From positions 1-64,000 of the forward strand of contig JASPKZ010004205.1 of the NCBI GenBank assembly GCA_030220185.1: 64,000 bases of DNA, in the 5' to 3' direction. The position numbers and the translations under genes were made by a program. Position 1 is the stretch's first letter. Each line of letters opens with the position of its first letter. Below, piece after piece: positions 21,086 through 31,135 of the stretch. Origin of the DNA: Diploptera punctata. Lineage: Eukaryota > Arthropoda > Insecta > Blattodea > Blaberidae. The notes under the pieces were generated by a model, which saw only the letters and a list, made by a program, of their open reading frames with translations, was not told the DNA's origin and ran no database searches.

Positions 21086-22580
21086 TTGATGATCTTGAAG
21101 AAGATTTCCGGGCTGTAGACGCAGTCTCTGGCGAAACGTCGGGGAACTTCAAGCCTCAAGACCACGGCCTACAGCCGTCTTGAGATAACCCTTGAGGATG
21201 CCAGACGCAGTCTCTGGGGAATCGTCGGGGAACTTCAAGCCTCAAGACCACGGCCTACAGCCGTCTTGAGACAACCCTTGAGGATGCCAGACGCAGTCTC
21301 TGGCGAAACGTCGGGGAACTTCAAGCCTCGAGACCATGGCCTACAGCTGTCTTGAGACAACCCTTGAGAATGCCAGACGCAGTCTCTGGCGAAACGTCGG
21401 GAACTTCAAGCCTCGAGACCACGGCATACAAGCCGTCTTGAGACAACCCTTGAGGATGCCAGACGCAGTCTCTGGCGAAACGTCGGGGAACTTCAAGCCT
21501 CAAGACCACGGCCTACAGTCGTCTTGAGATAACCCTTGAGGATGCCAGACGCAGTCTCTGGCGAAACGTGGGGGAACTTCAAGCCTCGAGACCACGGCCT
21601 ACAGCCGTCTTGAGATAACCCTTGAAGATGCCAGACGCAGTCTCTGGCGAAACGTGGGGGAATTTCAAGCCTCGAGACCACGGCCTACAGTCGTCTTGAG
21701 ATAACCCTTGAGGATGCCAGACGCAGTCTCTGGCGAAACGTGGGGGAACTGCAAGCCTCGAGACCACGGCCTACAACTGTCTTGAGATAACCCTTGAGGA
21801 TGCCAGACGCAGTCTCTGGCGGAACGTCGGGGATCTTCAAGCCTCGAGACCACGGCCTACAGTCGTCTTGAGATAACCCTTGAGGATGCCAGACGCAGTC
21901 TCTGGCGAAACGTGGGGGAACTTCAAGCCTCGAGACCACGGCCTACAGCCGTCTTGAGACAACCCTTGAGGATGCCAGACGCAATCTCTGGCGAATCGTG
22001 GGGGAATTTCAAGCCTCGAGACCACGGCCTACAGTCGTCTTGAGATAACCCTTGAGGATGCCAGACGCAGTCTCTGGCGAAACGTGGGGGAACTGCAAGC
22101 CTCGAGACCACGGCCTACAGCTGTCTTGAGATATCCCTTGAGGATGCCAGACGCAGTCTCTGGCGGAACGTCGGGGATCTTCAAGCCTCGAGACCACGGC
22201 CTACAGTCGTCTTGAGATAACCTTTGAGGATGCCAGACGCAGTCTCTGGCGAATCGTCGGGGAACATCAAGCCTCGAGACCACGACCTACAGCCGTCTTG
22301 AGACAACCCTTGAGGAATGCAGACGCAGTCTCTGGCGAAACGTCGGGGAACTTCAAGTCTCGAGACCACGGCCTACAAGCCGTTTTGAGACAACCCTTGA
22401 GGATGCCAGACGTTTTCTCTGGCGAATCGTCGGGGAACTTCAAGACTCGAGACCACGGCGTACAGTCGTCTTGAGATAACCCTTGAGGATGCCAGACGAA
22501 GTCTCTGGTGAAACGTCGGGGAACTTCAAGCCTCGCGACCACGGCTTATAGCCCGGAAATCTTCTTCAAGATTATCATAG
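21086..22580. repeat. 86-bp minisatellite, 17 units, with inverted edges
   Basis: The motif GACGCAGTCTCTGGCG recurs every 86 bp from 21119 to 22495. Units differ at a few sites, and a four-unit higher-order period of 344 bp is visible (for example GGGGATCTTCAAG near 21829 and 22175). The array is bounded by an inverted pair, ATCTTGAAGAAGATTTCCGG at the left and its complement at 22555-22575, so it appears to be an expansion inside a foldback element. Each unit has a strong hairpin GCCAGA/TCTGGC followed by GAAACGTC, resembling the distal part of a hammerhead. The many 62-codon minus-strand ORFs are just this repeat in translation. Confidence 0.95.
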
Positions 22581-22665
22581 CCTAGGTCAATACTATATGG
22601 GGTTCATTTTAATTAATAATTTGAGTTAGAATTTACGACCCACCTCATAAATTGTAGATTATTTT

Positions 22666-22808
22666 CGGTACATTAGATGTATCATCATTATAAATTCTAT
22701 CCAACTTTTGAATTGGCGGTTGGCGAGGGAGCAGGAAGCAACCTACAGATCGCCTACCGCCAACTCAAAAGTTAGATGAAATTTATAATGATATGTAGTG
22801 TATCGAAA
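22666..22808. mobile_element. Small foldback element
   Basis: Arms of about 60 bp (22670-22733 and 22752-22808) are inverted: ATCATTATAAATT, CAACTTTTGA and TTGGCGGT on opposite strands. About 20 bases separate them. It is non-coding. Confidence 0.75.
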
Positions 22809-22830
22809 CTGGTATTCAAAAAAATATACA

Positions 22831-23515
22831 ATTAATTTAACGAAGTTTTTTTTTGTAATTGAGTACCAATTAGCATGCCGAAGATGGAACTTGTTTTTGA
22901 AAGGCCCCCATTATTAATAATTTAATGAAGATCTTTTAATAAAAATCAATTATAATTGTGGAAGACGGGTAAGAAAATATATACTATATTATTATTTAAA
23001 TCATTTTAATACATACCATCAATTTTTGTAACAATGAATATTAAATCTGTTGAAATTTTGTAAACATAAATCAATTTTGAGGACGACTGACATATCATAA
23101 TTAATAATTTGAGTTAGATTTACGACTCTCCTCTTAAATAGTATATTTTTTGAATACCATTAGAAGACGACTTCTTATGGTATTCAAAAAAAATATACAA
23201 TTTAAGAGGAGAGTCGTAAATCTAACTCAAATTATTAATTATGATATGTCAGTCGTCCTCAAATACAATTGATTTATGTTTACAAAATTTCAACAGATTT
23301 AATATTCATTGTTACAAAAATTGATGGTATGTATTAAAATGATTTAAATAATAATATAGTATATATTTTCTTACCCGTCTTCCTCAATTATAATTGATTT
23401 TTATTAAAAGATCTTCATTAAATTATTAAATAATGGGGGCCTTTCAAAAACAAGTTCCATCTTCGGCATGCTAATTGGTACTCAATTACAAAAAAAAAAC
23501 TTCGTTAAATTATTA
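22831..23515. repeat. Near-perfect ~690-bp palindrome
   Basis: The centre is ACGA at 23167-23170. The two arms, each about 335 bp, match with few differences: GAGGAGAGTCGTAAATCTAA, ATGATATGTCAGTCGTCCTC, AATATTCATTGTTACAAAAA and GGCATGCTAATTGGTACTCA in the right arm all occur inverted in the left arm. It has no coding capacity. Both arms include a hammerhead-like segment near their outer ends (GCCGAAGATGGAAC then TTTTTGAAAGG). Confidence 0.9.
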
Positions 23516-24062
23516 AATCATAAAGACCTTTCAAAAACATGTTTTATCTTCGGCATGCTAATTGGTATTATCGCCGCACTATGATGGTTGTCCAGTGGCT
23601 CGTTTTGTTTCCCCGCAGCTGTTATATATAATTAAATACAAAGATGCCGACTACCGCCACTATAATAATTCCGCATGTTAATCATTGTCTAGCATTGTCG
23701 CGCAGCACCCGCTTTTATATAAACGGACACCATAATAGTGAGGCAATGATACTGAATTACAAAAAAAAAACTTCGTTAAATTATTAAATCATGAAGGCCT
23801 TTCAAAAACATGTTCCATCTTCGACATGCTATTTGCTACTCAATTACCAATTAGCATGCCAAAGATGAAACATGTTTTTGAAAGGTCTTCATGATTTAAT
23901 AATTTAACGAACTTTTTGAATATAAATCAATTCTAATTGAGGAATATGGATAAGAAAAAAGGCACTACAATATTATTTAAATAATTTTAATACAAAATTT
24001 CGTCAAGAGTTAAAACCATGTAGGCCTTCCAAATGACATGCTGAAGATAGAACACGTTTATA
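23516..24062. repeat. Further copies and a small palindrome of the same family
   Basis: 23770-23930 folds on itself (TTCGTTAAATTATTAAATCA and CCTTTCAAAAACATG inverted about 23850). A further half-copy lies at 23516-23565 and another at 24040-24062. The last, ACATGCTGAAGATAGAAC, keeps an intact CTGAAGA core but is cut short by the mariner insertion at 24065. Confidence 0.7.
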
Positions 24063-24064
24063 TA

Positions 24065-24617
24065 CAGGGTGATTCACAATAAGCATTACAAACTTCTAGG
24101 CCTAGGGGTTGTAGAGGGGACACAGTAGATAAAGTTTTGATAAGGAACCCATGTAAGGAAACGTACCATTTTGATGTAAAATAAGTTTGAATATCGAAAC
24201 ACAATGGGCTGATATCGCGTGTCTTGTGTTTCAGAATAAGTATTATAGACTTCTAGGGGTTGTACTACCTATCAAGTCGGAGGAAGATCTTGCACAAATA
24301 CTGGCGGCAGCAGAAATTATTGAGCACACATCCGATCTTATAGGTCGTGTGTATGAAAACATACGTCGCAGGTACACTTTGTACAACGAACAGCATGGTC
24401 GCCACCTGGAACCATACTTGTAATACAACCCCTAAAAGTCTATAATACTTATTCTGAAACACAAGTCACAATATATCAGCCCATTGTGTACAGATCTTCA
24501 AACCTATTTTACATCGAAATGGTACGTTTCCGGACATGGGTTCCTTATCAAAACTTTATCTACTAAGTCCCCTCTATAACTCCTAGAAGTCTGTAATACT
24601 TATTGCGAATCACCCTG
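24065..24617 (+). mobile_element. Long-TIR mariner derivative
   Basis: It starts CAGGGTGATTCACAATAAG and ends with its inverse at 24617, between TA dinucleotides (24063-24064, 24618-24619). The inverted repeats extend inward for roughly 150-200 bp (ACTTCTAGGGGTTGTA, CATTGTG and AAAATAGGTTTGAA-like segments occur in both). Between them is only a C-terminal shred of transposase (see 24250-24423). This is a deletion derivative that could be moved in trans. Confidence 0.85.
24250..24423 (+). pseudogene. Transposase C-terminal remnant
   Basis: The open frame reads IKSEEDLAQILAAAEIIEH, RVYENIRRRY and GRHLEPYL. This is the usual ending of DD41D-type mariner transposases (an acidic EEDL, then RR-x-x-x, then GxHxExL). 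The reading frame upstream is non-coding inverted repeat, so no start or catalytic residues remain. Confidence 0.65.
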
Positions 24618-24886
24618 TATATATTTTATAATGCACTTATTTAAATATTTAAATATTTTAAATAAATTCATGATCCTATTTTAAAAACTCCACATTTCCA
24701 TATATGGGGATTCTATGTCACCATGAATTCATATAAAAAAGGGAAAAAATAGAGGGTAAAATCTGGATTGGAATAAAGAAAAAGTATAATTTATTGGAAG
24801 TATAATTCTTTTATGTTCATGTTATTATTACTGTTTAGAAAATTTAAGATAGTAGAGTACCTTTAAATATTATTACTGTGACTTAC

Positions 24887-25039
24887 CGAAGTACCCGGTG
24901 GTCCGGCTTTCCCATCAACACCAGGTACACCTGGAGGTCCTGGTATCGCATCTGGTAATGTCAAAGAATTAAGGAACGTTGTAAAATTACAGGAACATAC
25001 ACCGGGAGGTCCTGGAGGACCCATCAGACCACCACCAAA
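24887..25039 (-). CDS. Collagen gene, exon 4
   Basis: The 153-nt exon (51 codons, phase 0 at both ends) has acceptor TTTCTTTCAG and donor GTAAGTCAC. It encodes [13 protein letters not shown], then a non-collagenous stretch [19 protein letters not shown], then [19 protein letters not shown]. The interruption of about 20 residues carries a Cys-Ser-Cys pair and an N-glycosylation sequon (Asn-Phe-Thr). Cysteines in such interruptions commonly link the three chains, a trait of interrupted collagens. The Gly register resumes after it and runs into exon 5. Confidence 0.95.
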
Positions 25040-25157
25040 CTGAAAGAAAATTATTAACATTGATACATTAAACATCAATATAATATTCCGTTGAACTATT
25101 ATAGGAAATATCACTATGAGGTATAATTTAAAATTTAAAATAAATTCTGATCACCTC

Positions 25158-25341
25158 ACCTCATATCCCGTCTTCTAATTAGACCGATTTAAAAACCTAG
25201 GTGGCTTCATCATCAGTAAATTTACGACAGAACATCTGTCAGAAGCAGTGCTCCTGCACGACAAAACATCGGTCGTGAAATTACTGATGAGAAACCGCCT
25301 AGGTTTTGAAACTGGTCTAATTAGAAGACGGGATATGAGGT
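25158..25341. mobile_element. 184-bp foldback carrying a hammerhead ribozyme
   Basis: Arms 25158-25228 and 25273-25341 are inverted copies (ACCTCATATCCCG, TTCTAATTAGACC, AACCTAGG, CAGTAA on opposite strands) around a ~45-base centre. The element lies about 120 bp upstream of collagen exon 4 on the gene's strand, within the intron. The plus arm has an intact hammerhead core; the minus arm copy has GAAA changed to TAAA. Confidence 0.85.
25279..25322 (+). ncRNA. Hammerhead ribozyme, type I, GUC cleavage site
   Basis: Order: stem I AATTA; core CTGATGA (25284-25290); stem II GAAACC, loop GCCTA, GGTTTT (six pairs including one G-U); GAA (25308-25310); stem III ACT/GGT; C at the cleavage position (25317) after GGT, giving a GUC triplet; and TAATT (25318-25322) closing five pairs of stem I. 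Every invariant position of the hammerhead is met. Stem III lacks a loop, as in Penelope-type hammerheads. It is antisense to the collagen transcript, so it would act only if the element itself is transcribed from the plus strand. Confidence 0.75.
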
Positions 25342-25639
25342 TAGAAAAAAGCATTTATTTTAAATTTTACAATATTCCTTGTTTAAAAATAATTAATGAA
25401 ACGAAAATTACGTTAACCAAAAGATATTATAGTTAATAATTATAACAAGACAACAGTGCCAAAATGAATGCAAGAAAACACTTGTATGAACCTTAATTTG
25501 TTTCAGGACATACGGAAATAAAATTAGTTACCCATTGATCATACAACGTTGTAGTTGGCATTACTATTGCTATCCTCAGCAGACCAGACTCTTTGATATT
25601 TTCCCAGAACTTGGAACAGGATATCCCTGCACATAATAT

Positions 25640-26400
25640 ATAAGTTTGGTTCCATTTTTTTTCAGATGACAAGATTTAATAGAAAAATCAGAAGACGAAT
25701 TACAAAGAATGCTATATAAACTAAACTAAATATAAAACACAATATAATATGGAAATATCATCAGAAAAATCAAAAGGAATAGCTTTCAAGGCTGCTCAAT
25801 CAGTTCGGAGAAAGATCATATTAGATAATAAACCAACAGAACAAGTGGTAAGATATAACTTGCTAGGTTGCGAAATATCATACACAACGGAAACAGATAT
25901 AAATAACAAACTAAATAAGTTTAATTATATAATAGGAACACTAAAAAGAACTTTGAAAAATAAAGTCAGAGAAGACTCTATAATGAAATTATACAAGACA
26001 ATGGCAGTGCCAATTATTACTTATGGATCCGAAACATGGACAGCGACAACACAACAATCTGCCAGAATACAAGGTGCTGAAATTAAATTCCTCAGACCAA
26101 TAGCACGTTATCAAAGAATAGACAAAAAGCACAACACAGAAATAAGACAGCAACTAAAAGTAGAGGAATTAAACACAACAATAGTGAAATACAGAACAAA
26201 CTGGAAAGAACACTTAGCAAGGGTGACTGAGAACAGAATACCAAAAGCAGCATACAACTATTCATCAAGAGAAAGAAGAAGTTTGGGAAGACCAAATAAT
26301 AGATGGAAAGAGCAGCAATTTGGAGCCGGAACAGGCTAACAAGAGTCTAAACCGTGAAGAAGGAGAAGAAGAAGAGGACGAAGAAGCTTCCATTTGTCCA
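25640..26400 (+). mobile_element. LINE family L-B, 3' part
   Basis: The open frame 25749-26339 (196 codons) gives the ORF2 segment after the reverse transcriptase: YNLLGCEISYTTETDINNK, TMAVPIITYGSETWTAT, RFKHP-type linkers, then TENRIPKAAYNYSSRE and GRPNNRW. It matches 34918-35301 closely. It is 5'-truncated and lacks the catalytic domain. Confidence 0.85.
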
Positions 26401-26499
26401 CACAATTGAACTGTTTGTTAAAGTGAAGACAATTTTTGTGTTTTCTTCTTATTATTATTCCTAGACACTTACAGCCCAATTAGGACCCTAGTCTCCCCT

Positions 26500-26795
26500 T
26501 TTGGGGTTTCTTAACCAATCTGACTCAGTAACATATGCCGTGAGTGACATGTGGTCAGCATGTCGCCTCAAAGGGCATCTAGTAGGCAACTAAGGTATCA
26601 CTTGGATGGAAGAAAATGGTAAATTTTGCTCAGCGACTTCTTTTTTCAGGCTTGGAACCTCCGTTTAAATTCCTTGCCGGAGGACTTGTTGCTTGGATTT
26701 TTCTATCCTAAAAATTCATCGACCCTGGCAGGGTTTGAACCCGCAGCCTTCGGGACCAGAGGCAAGGAACATTATCCCTGTATATATATAACTTA
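26500..26795 (-). mobile_element. SINE E, minus strand
   Basis: Inverted tail (CATCTAGTAGGCAACTAAGG), body (TCCGTTTAAATTCCTTGCCGG) and head (GGCAGGGTTTGAACCCGCAG, GAGGCAAGGAAC) are all present. Confidence 0.75.
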
Positions 26796-26939
26796 TTATA
26801 CTTGCTAAAAATGCCGATTTTTAGGCCAATTTTCGAGGAAAAAATTCTCTTGTTATAGATAAACCTTTATATTAAGGTAAATCACTACCAAAAATAATTT
26901 TAAGGCAAGTCATATTCATAATAATTAATACTAATAGTG

Positions 26940-26951
26940 ATAATGATGATA

Positions 26952-27013
<62 letters not shown>

Positions 27014-27038
27014 GTAATAATAATAATAATAATCACCA
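26940..27038. repeat. (TAA)n microsatellite
   Basis: About 30 TAA units with rare interruptions, ending in CACCATCATCATC. Confidence 0.9.
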
Positions 27039-27049
27039 TCATCATCCGG

Positions 27050-28095
27050 TATCATGGCAGCTGCCGCCGTCTTCCGGAAACCAAACGCCATTCCTCTCTG
27101 TCCATCCATTGATCTTCCTCCATTCCTCTAATATTCATAGCTGCTTGTACCCCTTCTATCCAAGTTTTCTTCGGTCTTCCTCTCTTCCTCCTTTCCATTG
27201 GGATCCATTCCATAATAATTTTTGGCAATCTTTGCTCTGGCATTCTTTTGACATGACCATACCACTGCAATCTTTTCTTTTCTGTAATGTCTATGATGTC
27301 CGGCTCCTCTTGTACACCCATAATTTCCCTTATTTCTTTATTTCGTATTCTATACATTCTAGATTTTCCAGCTGATCTTCTTATAACATCAATTTGTGCA
27401 CTTAAAATTCTTTTCATTTCCCTGGTAGGAATTTGCCAGACTTCAGCACCATAAGTTAAAATGCTCTGAATTATGGTTTGATATATTTGTAATTTTCTAT
27501 TTTTTCGTAATATTTTTGCTCCACCAAACAGAGTTTAAAGCATTTATTGCTTGTTTTGTTTGTGCGATTCTATTTTTTTTAATTTCCACTGTGTTATTGC
27601 CTGAATTGTCTAATTTTGTTCCTAAATAATTGCATTCAATACTAGGTTTTAGTTCTTCTCCATTGTTGAAATTATATTTTCCATTTATTCTCCTATACAC
27701 AGGTATTAAGTTTTCCCAATGTTTATATGAAGTCCCCATTTTTCATATTCTTCTTTTAGTTTTTTAGCCATATATTCTATGTCATCGTGGTCCTGTGCTA
27801 TTAATACCTGGTCATCTGCAAAATTTAGTGAATATACATGTGCATTTTGGATGGGTATGCCCATTTTTTGACATTTTTTCCTCTAGTCTCTTAGTACTCT
27901 TTCGAGATAAATTTTAAATAGAGTTGGAGATAAACTGCAACCTTGCCTTAAACCTTTTGTAATAGCAAATCCCTTTGTTATATGATTTCCAACTTTTATT
28001 TTTGAAATAGATCCTTTGTATAATGCTTTTATAGCTTCTACTAATTTTTTGGTAATGTTAGAATCGTCTAAAGTTTCCCATAACATTTTTTGGGG
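27050..28095 (-). mobile_element. LINE family L-D, ORF2 3' half
   Basis: Minus strand, 5' to 3': QKMLWETLDDSNITKKLVEA, KVGNHITKGF, GLRQGCSLSPTLFKIYLERV (reverse-transcriptase motif 4 region), a frameshift, CNYLGTKLDNSGNNTVEIKK, then RRSAGKSRMYRIRNKEIREI, LQWYGHVKRMPEQRLPK and RKRGRPKKTW. The YxDD box falls in the damaged stretch near 27800, where ADDQVLIAQDHDD-like codons can be traced. It is non-functional. It ends only ~110 bp from collagen exon 3. Confidence 0.8.
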
Positions 28096-28104
28096 AATAC
28101 TATT

Positions 28105-28108
28105 ATAA

Positions 28109-28141
<33 letters not shown>

Positions 28142-28143
28142 AG

Positions 28144-28208
<65 letters not shown>

Positions 28209-28210
28209 CA
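28105..28210. repeat. (TAA)n microsatellite abutting a splice donor
   Basis: About 33 TAA units (one ACAG interruption at 28140) run up to position 28210. On the minus strand they read GTGATTATTATT, the repeat starting at about position +5 of the exon 3 splice donor. Confidence 0.9.
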
Positions 28211-28211
28211 C

Positions 28212-28322
28212 CTGTATTCCATCGCCCGATCCTGGAAATTCGCCACCTGAAAAAGGTGGTCCTGGTGGTCCAGGTGGACCAGGAGGTCCTGGAGGACCAC
28301 GTATCGATTCTCCTGGAGGCCC
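28212..28322 (-). CDS. Collagen gene, exon 3
   Basis: The 111-nt exon (37 codons, phase 0 at both ends) has acceptor TTTCTTTCAG and donor CAG|GTGATT. It encodes GPPGESIRGPPGPPG, PPGPPGPPFSGGEFPG and SGDGIQ, that is, Gly-Pro-Pro repeats followed by a short non-collagenous break (FSGGEFPGSGDGIQ) with further Ser-Gly dipeptides. GPP-rich triplets give the most stable triple helix, so this may be a nucleation block. It continues in register from exon 2. Confidence 0.95.
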
Positions 28323-28449
28323 CTGAAAGAAAAAAATGACAATCGATTGCATAATATAGCAAGTCCTGTATTTAAATAGTACCTGTTATAAATAAGGCTT
28401 GTCTGCAAATAATATGAAAAACACAATTTTTTAAAATTGTTTAATATTA

Positions 28450-28665
28450 TGAACTAAGATGGTATGGACATCTCAAGAGGATGACATCTGATAGTATCCT
28501 TGAGAAGATCTTTGAGCGGAAAATAGATGGGAAAAGAGAGGAAAGGGAAAACCTAAAGAAGGTTGGATGGATGATGTGAGAAGTGTGAGTGAAATAGGAC
28601 TTCCTGATGGGGATGTTCTTGACCACCACAACTGGAGAAAACGAATTTCTTGAGGATGATGGAAA
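28450..28665 (+). mobile_element. LINE 3' tail
   Basis: The plus-strand frame ELRWYGHLKRMTSD, KIFERKIDGKRE, VGWMDDVRSVSEIG and HHNWRKRIS is an ORF2 C-terminus. It sits in the 488-bp intron between exons 2 and 3 and accounts for about half of it. Confidence 0.75.
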
Positions 28666-28810
28666 ACCATTATACGTTTTGTGGGTAATTTGCGAAATAT
28701 AAAAATAATATGTACCATATTTTGACTATCCTTTTAAGAATTACAACTGCTGAATTTAATGAAACATGAATACTTATTATAGGGTATTTTAAAGTTGTAT
28801 TATTACTTAC

Positions 28811-28860
28811 CCGAGGTCCTCTTTCCCCTTTATCTCCTTTTATTCCGCGTGTTGGAAAAT
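28811..28860 (-). CDS. Collagen gene, exon 2
   Basis: The 50-nt exon has acceptor ATGCAG and donor GTAAGTAATA. Taking the G left by exon 1 it encodes DFPTRGIKGDKGERGPR (17 codons). The Gly-X-Y helix starts at GIK, so this exon holds the transition from the acidic/proline-rich linker to the first triple-helical block. It ends in phase 0 and joins to GPP of exon 3. Confidence 0.92.
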
Positions 28861-29030
28861 CTGCATAAAAGAGAAAAAAAAAGTTTATTAAAATTGTATT
28901 CAGATGTACCAGTTGTTTTCACAATTTACTACCGGTAACCGATATAATTTGATTGGATTTAACTGTTAATCTGAAAGGATATAACATACACGTACCTGCT
29001 TATGGATTATTTAATGTTCTTAAATTCTTA

Positions 29031-29179
29031 GAAAGGGGAGAGGAATGAGAGGGTATAGAGAGAGGAAAGGAAGAGAGGAAGAAGAGAGATGGAGAGAAGA
29101 AAGATATAGAAACGAGGGAGAGAGATGAAAGAGGGGAGATAAAAAGAGACAGGAAGAAAATAAAGAGGAAAGAGAGGAA

Positions 29180-29223
<44 letters not shown>

Positions 29224-29458
29224 AGGGGAGTGGATCAGATGAAAGTCGAAGATAGATAGAAAAGGGTGAGGAGGGAGAGAGAGGACAGATATCAAAGACG
29301 TATAAAGAAATGTAAGAGAGAAGTAAGAAAGAGGAAAGTGAAAGAATAGAAAGACACGAAAGAGAGGAGAAAAAGGAAAGACAGAGAGAAAGGAAAAAAA
29401 GGGAAATGAAATGAAGAGGAAAATTATAGGAGAAAAGAGGAGAGAGGGAGGGAGGGAG

Positions 29459-29501
<43 letters not shown>

Positions 29502-29618
29502 AAGGAAAATGAGAGATAAAAAAGAGATTTATTGGTATTTTGCAGCCGTTTAGAGATGCTATTAAGTTATTTAGAAAGGAGAGAGAGAAAATAAATATGA
29601 AAGTGAAAGGATGCAAAT

Positions 29619-29679
<61 letters not shown>

Positions 29680-29842
29680 TAGAAAGGAGAAAGTGAGAAA
29701 AGTCAAACGAAAGTGAGAGATAAAGGGAAAAAAAGAGAGTGAGAAACCAAAGGGAGAAAATAAATAAGGAAGACGAAAGTGAGAGGATATAAAGAGGAGG
29801 ACGTGAGAGAGGAAATAAAGAGGAACGTGGGAGGAGACTAAG

Positions 29843-29890
<48 letters not shown>

Positions 29891-30288
29891 GAGAGGAAAT
29901 GAAGAGAAAAGTGACAGGAGACAAAGAGAAAATAGAGAGGAGAGAGTAAAGAAAGAGAGGGAGAAAAATAAGAGATGAGATAGAGAGAAAAGAAAGAAAT
30001 AGAAGTGAGCGGATGCAATTAGAGAGAGTGAGGAAAAAGAGAAAGAAGTGAGAAAACACAAAGAAAAGAGAGACCAAAGGAAAAGAGAGAGATAGACCAG
30101 AGAGGAGAGAGAGGGAAGAAGAAAGTGAGAGGAGACAAAGAGGAGAGCGAAAGAAAGGAAAGACAAAGAGGGAGAGGAAAGAAAGGAACGTGAGAGAAGA
30201 CAAAGGTAAGCGATAGAAAGGAAAGTAAGTTAGTAGGGGAAGAGAGAGGGAGAGCGAGAGAGAGGGAGAGGGAGAGGGAGGGAGAGAG

Positions 30289-30334
<46 letters not shown>

Positions 30335-30361
30335 TAGAGAGAGATAGAGCGAGAGAGGTGG
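29031..30361. repeat. 1.3-kb polypurine tract
   Basis: The plus strand is almost entirely A and G, with pure (GA)n cores near 29187-29220, 29462-29500, 29637-29675, 29850-29875 and 30290-30335. It lies in the 7.4-kb intron of the collagen gene, so the pre-mRNA carries a 1.3-kb pyrimidine run. The 332-, 199- and 131-codon Ser/Leu-rich ORFs on the minus strand are composition artefacts. Confidence 0.9.
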
Positions 30362-31059
30362 GGGGGAGTGAGGAAATATATGTTTGTGTTCCTACGTAGA
30401 ATTTTAGGATTCAATACGGTTACCTAACATACATAAATATATTAATATAATATGATGTCAAATCAAGCCAGATAAGTGAGAATGTTACTACATACATATG
30501 CTTCACTGTTATTCTACCTTGTTCCTGTTTTTACAGCCGAACAGTATACAATTGTTTGAGGTATGTACATATTATTAATTAAGCCTGATTATCTTGTAGA
30601 GATGCCGCTAGCAGTAAATTATTATTATTATTATAAATCTTTTATAATTACATTGTTTTTACATATACAGTTCCGCATTTTATAAAACAAAGAGTATAAA
30701 AGTTTATGCGTCAATGAACTTAATTAAATGGGAAAAAGGCATGTAACCGGTAAAATTATGTATTACAACTGAGATACTGCGAAATAAAATCATTATTTGT
30801 ATAACCAGATCCTTCTATTGATGATAATAATAATATTAACAACTTCATACAAAATCTAAACTGTTTATGTATGTGAAAATGTACACTAACTGAAACAATT
30901 AAAACTGGCTCTAAATGCGATTTTTTTTTTAAATTTTAGATATATGAATTGATAAAACGAGCAGTTTTTAAACGTAACTTACGCAACTTCGATGTCTAAA
31001 GTGGAGGAACAGCCAAATGTTGGGCCTTAACTTTTCCTTTGTTAGGAGTTACTACACCA
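30362..31059. other. Intron DNA, nothing recognised
   Basis: AT-rich. A short ATT run lies at 30620. No coding or shared repeat is seen. Confidence 0.5.
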
Positions 31060-31135
31060 GGTTAATTTAGTTATGCTTAATTCCCTAAAGATGTCATGAA
31101 TGGTATGCGGTCAAAAAACCGAACCAATTGGTGGA
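31060..31135 (-). mobile_element. SINE E tail fragment
   Basis: AATTTAGTTATGCTTAATTCC and AAGATGTCATGAATGG are the inverse of the SINE E tail at about 48365-48405. Confidence 0.45.

Noticed and set aside
21321..22542. Series of 62- to 91-codon similar proteins on the minus strand
   Set aside because: They repeat every 86 bp because 86 is not a multiple of three and each frame reopens. They are the minisatellite in translation.
21086..22580. CRISPR-like array
   Set aside because: Whole 86-bp units are repeated with no unique spacers, and the genome is eukaryotic.
26900..28362. Poly-Tyr and poly-Ile ORFs
   Set aside because: They are translations of TAA microsatellites; one appears to fuse with collagen codons only because no splicing was applied.
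29020..30414. Ser/Leu/Phe-rich ORFs up to 332 codons
   Set aside because: They are the translation of a polypurine tract in all minus frames at once, with no domain, start context or codon bias.
30981..31010. Minus-strand GTAAGTTACG as a collagen exon donor
   Set aside because: No acceptor or Gly-X-Y coding sequence lies at a sensible distance upstream of it.
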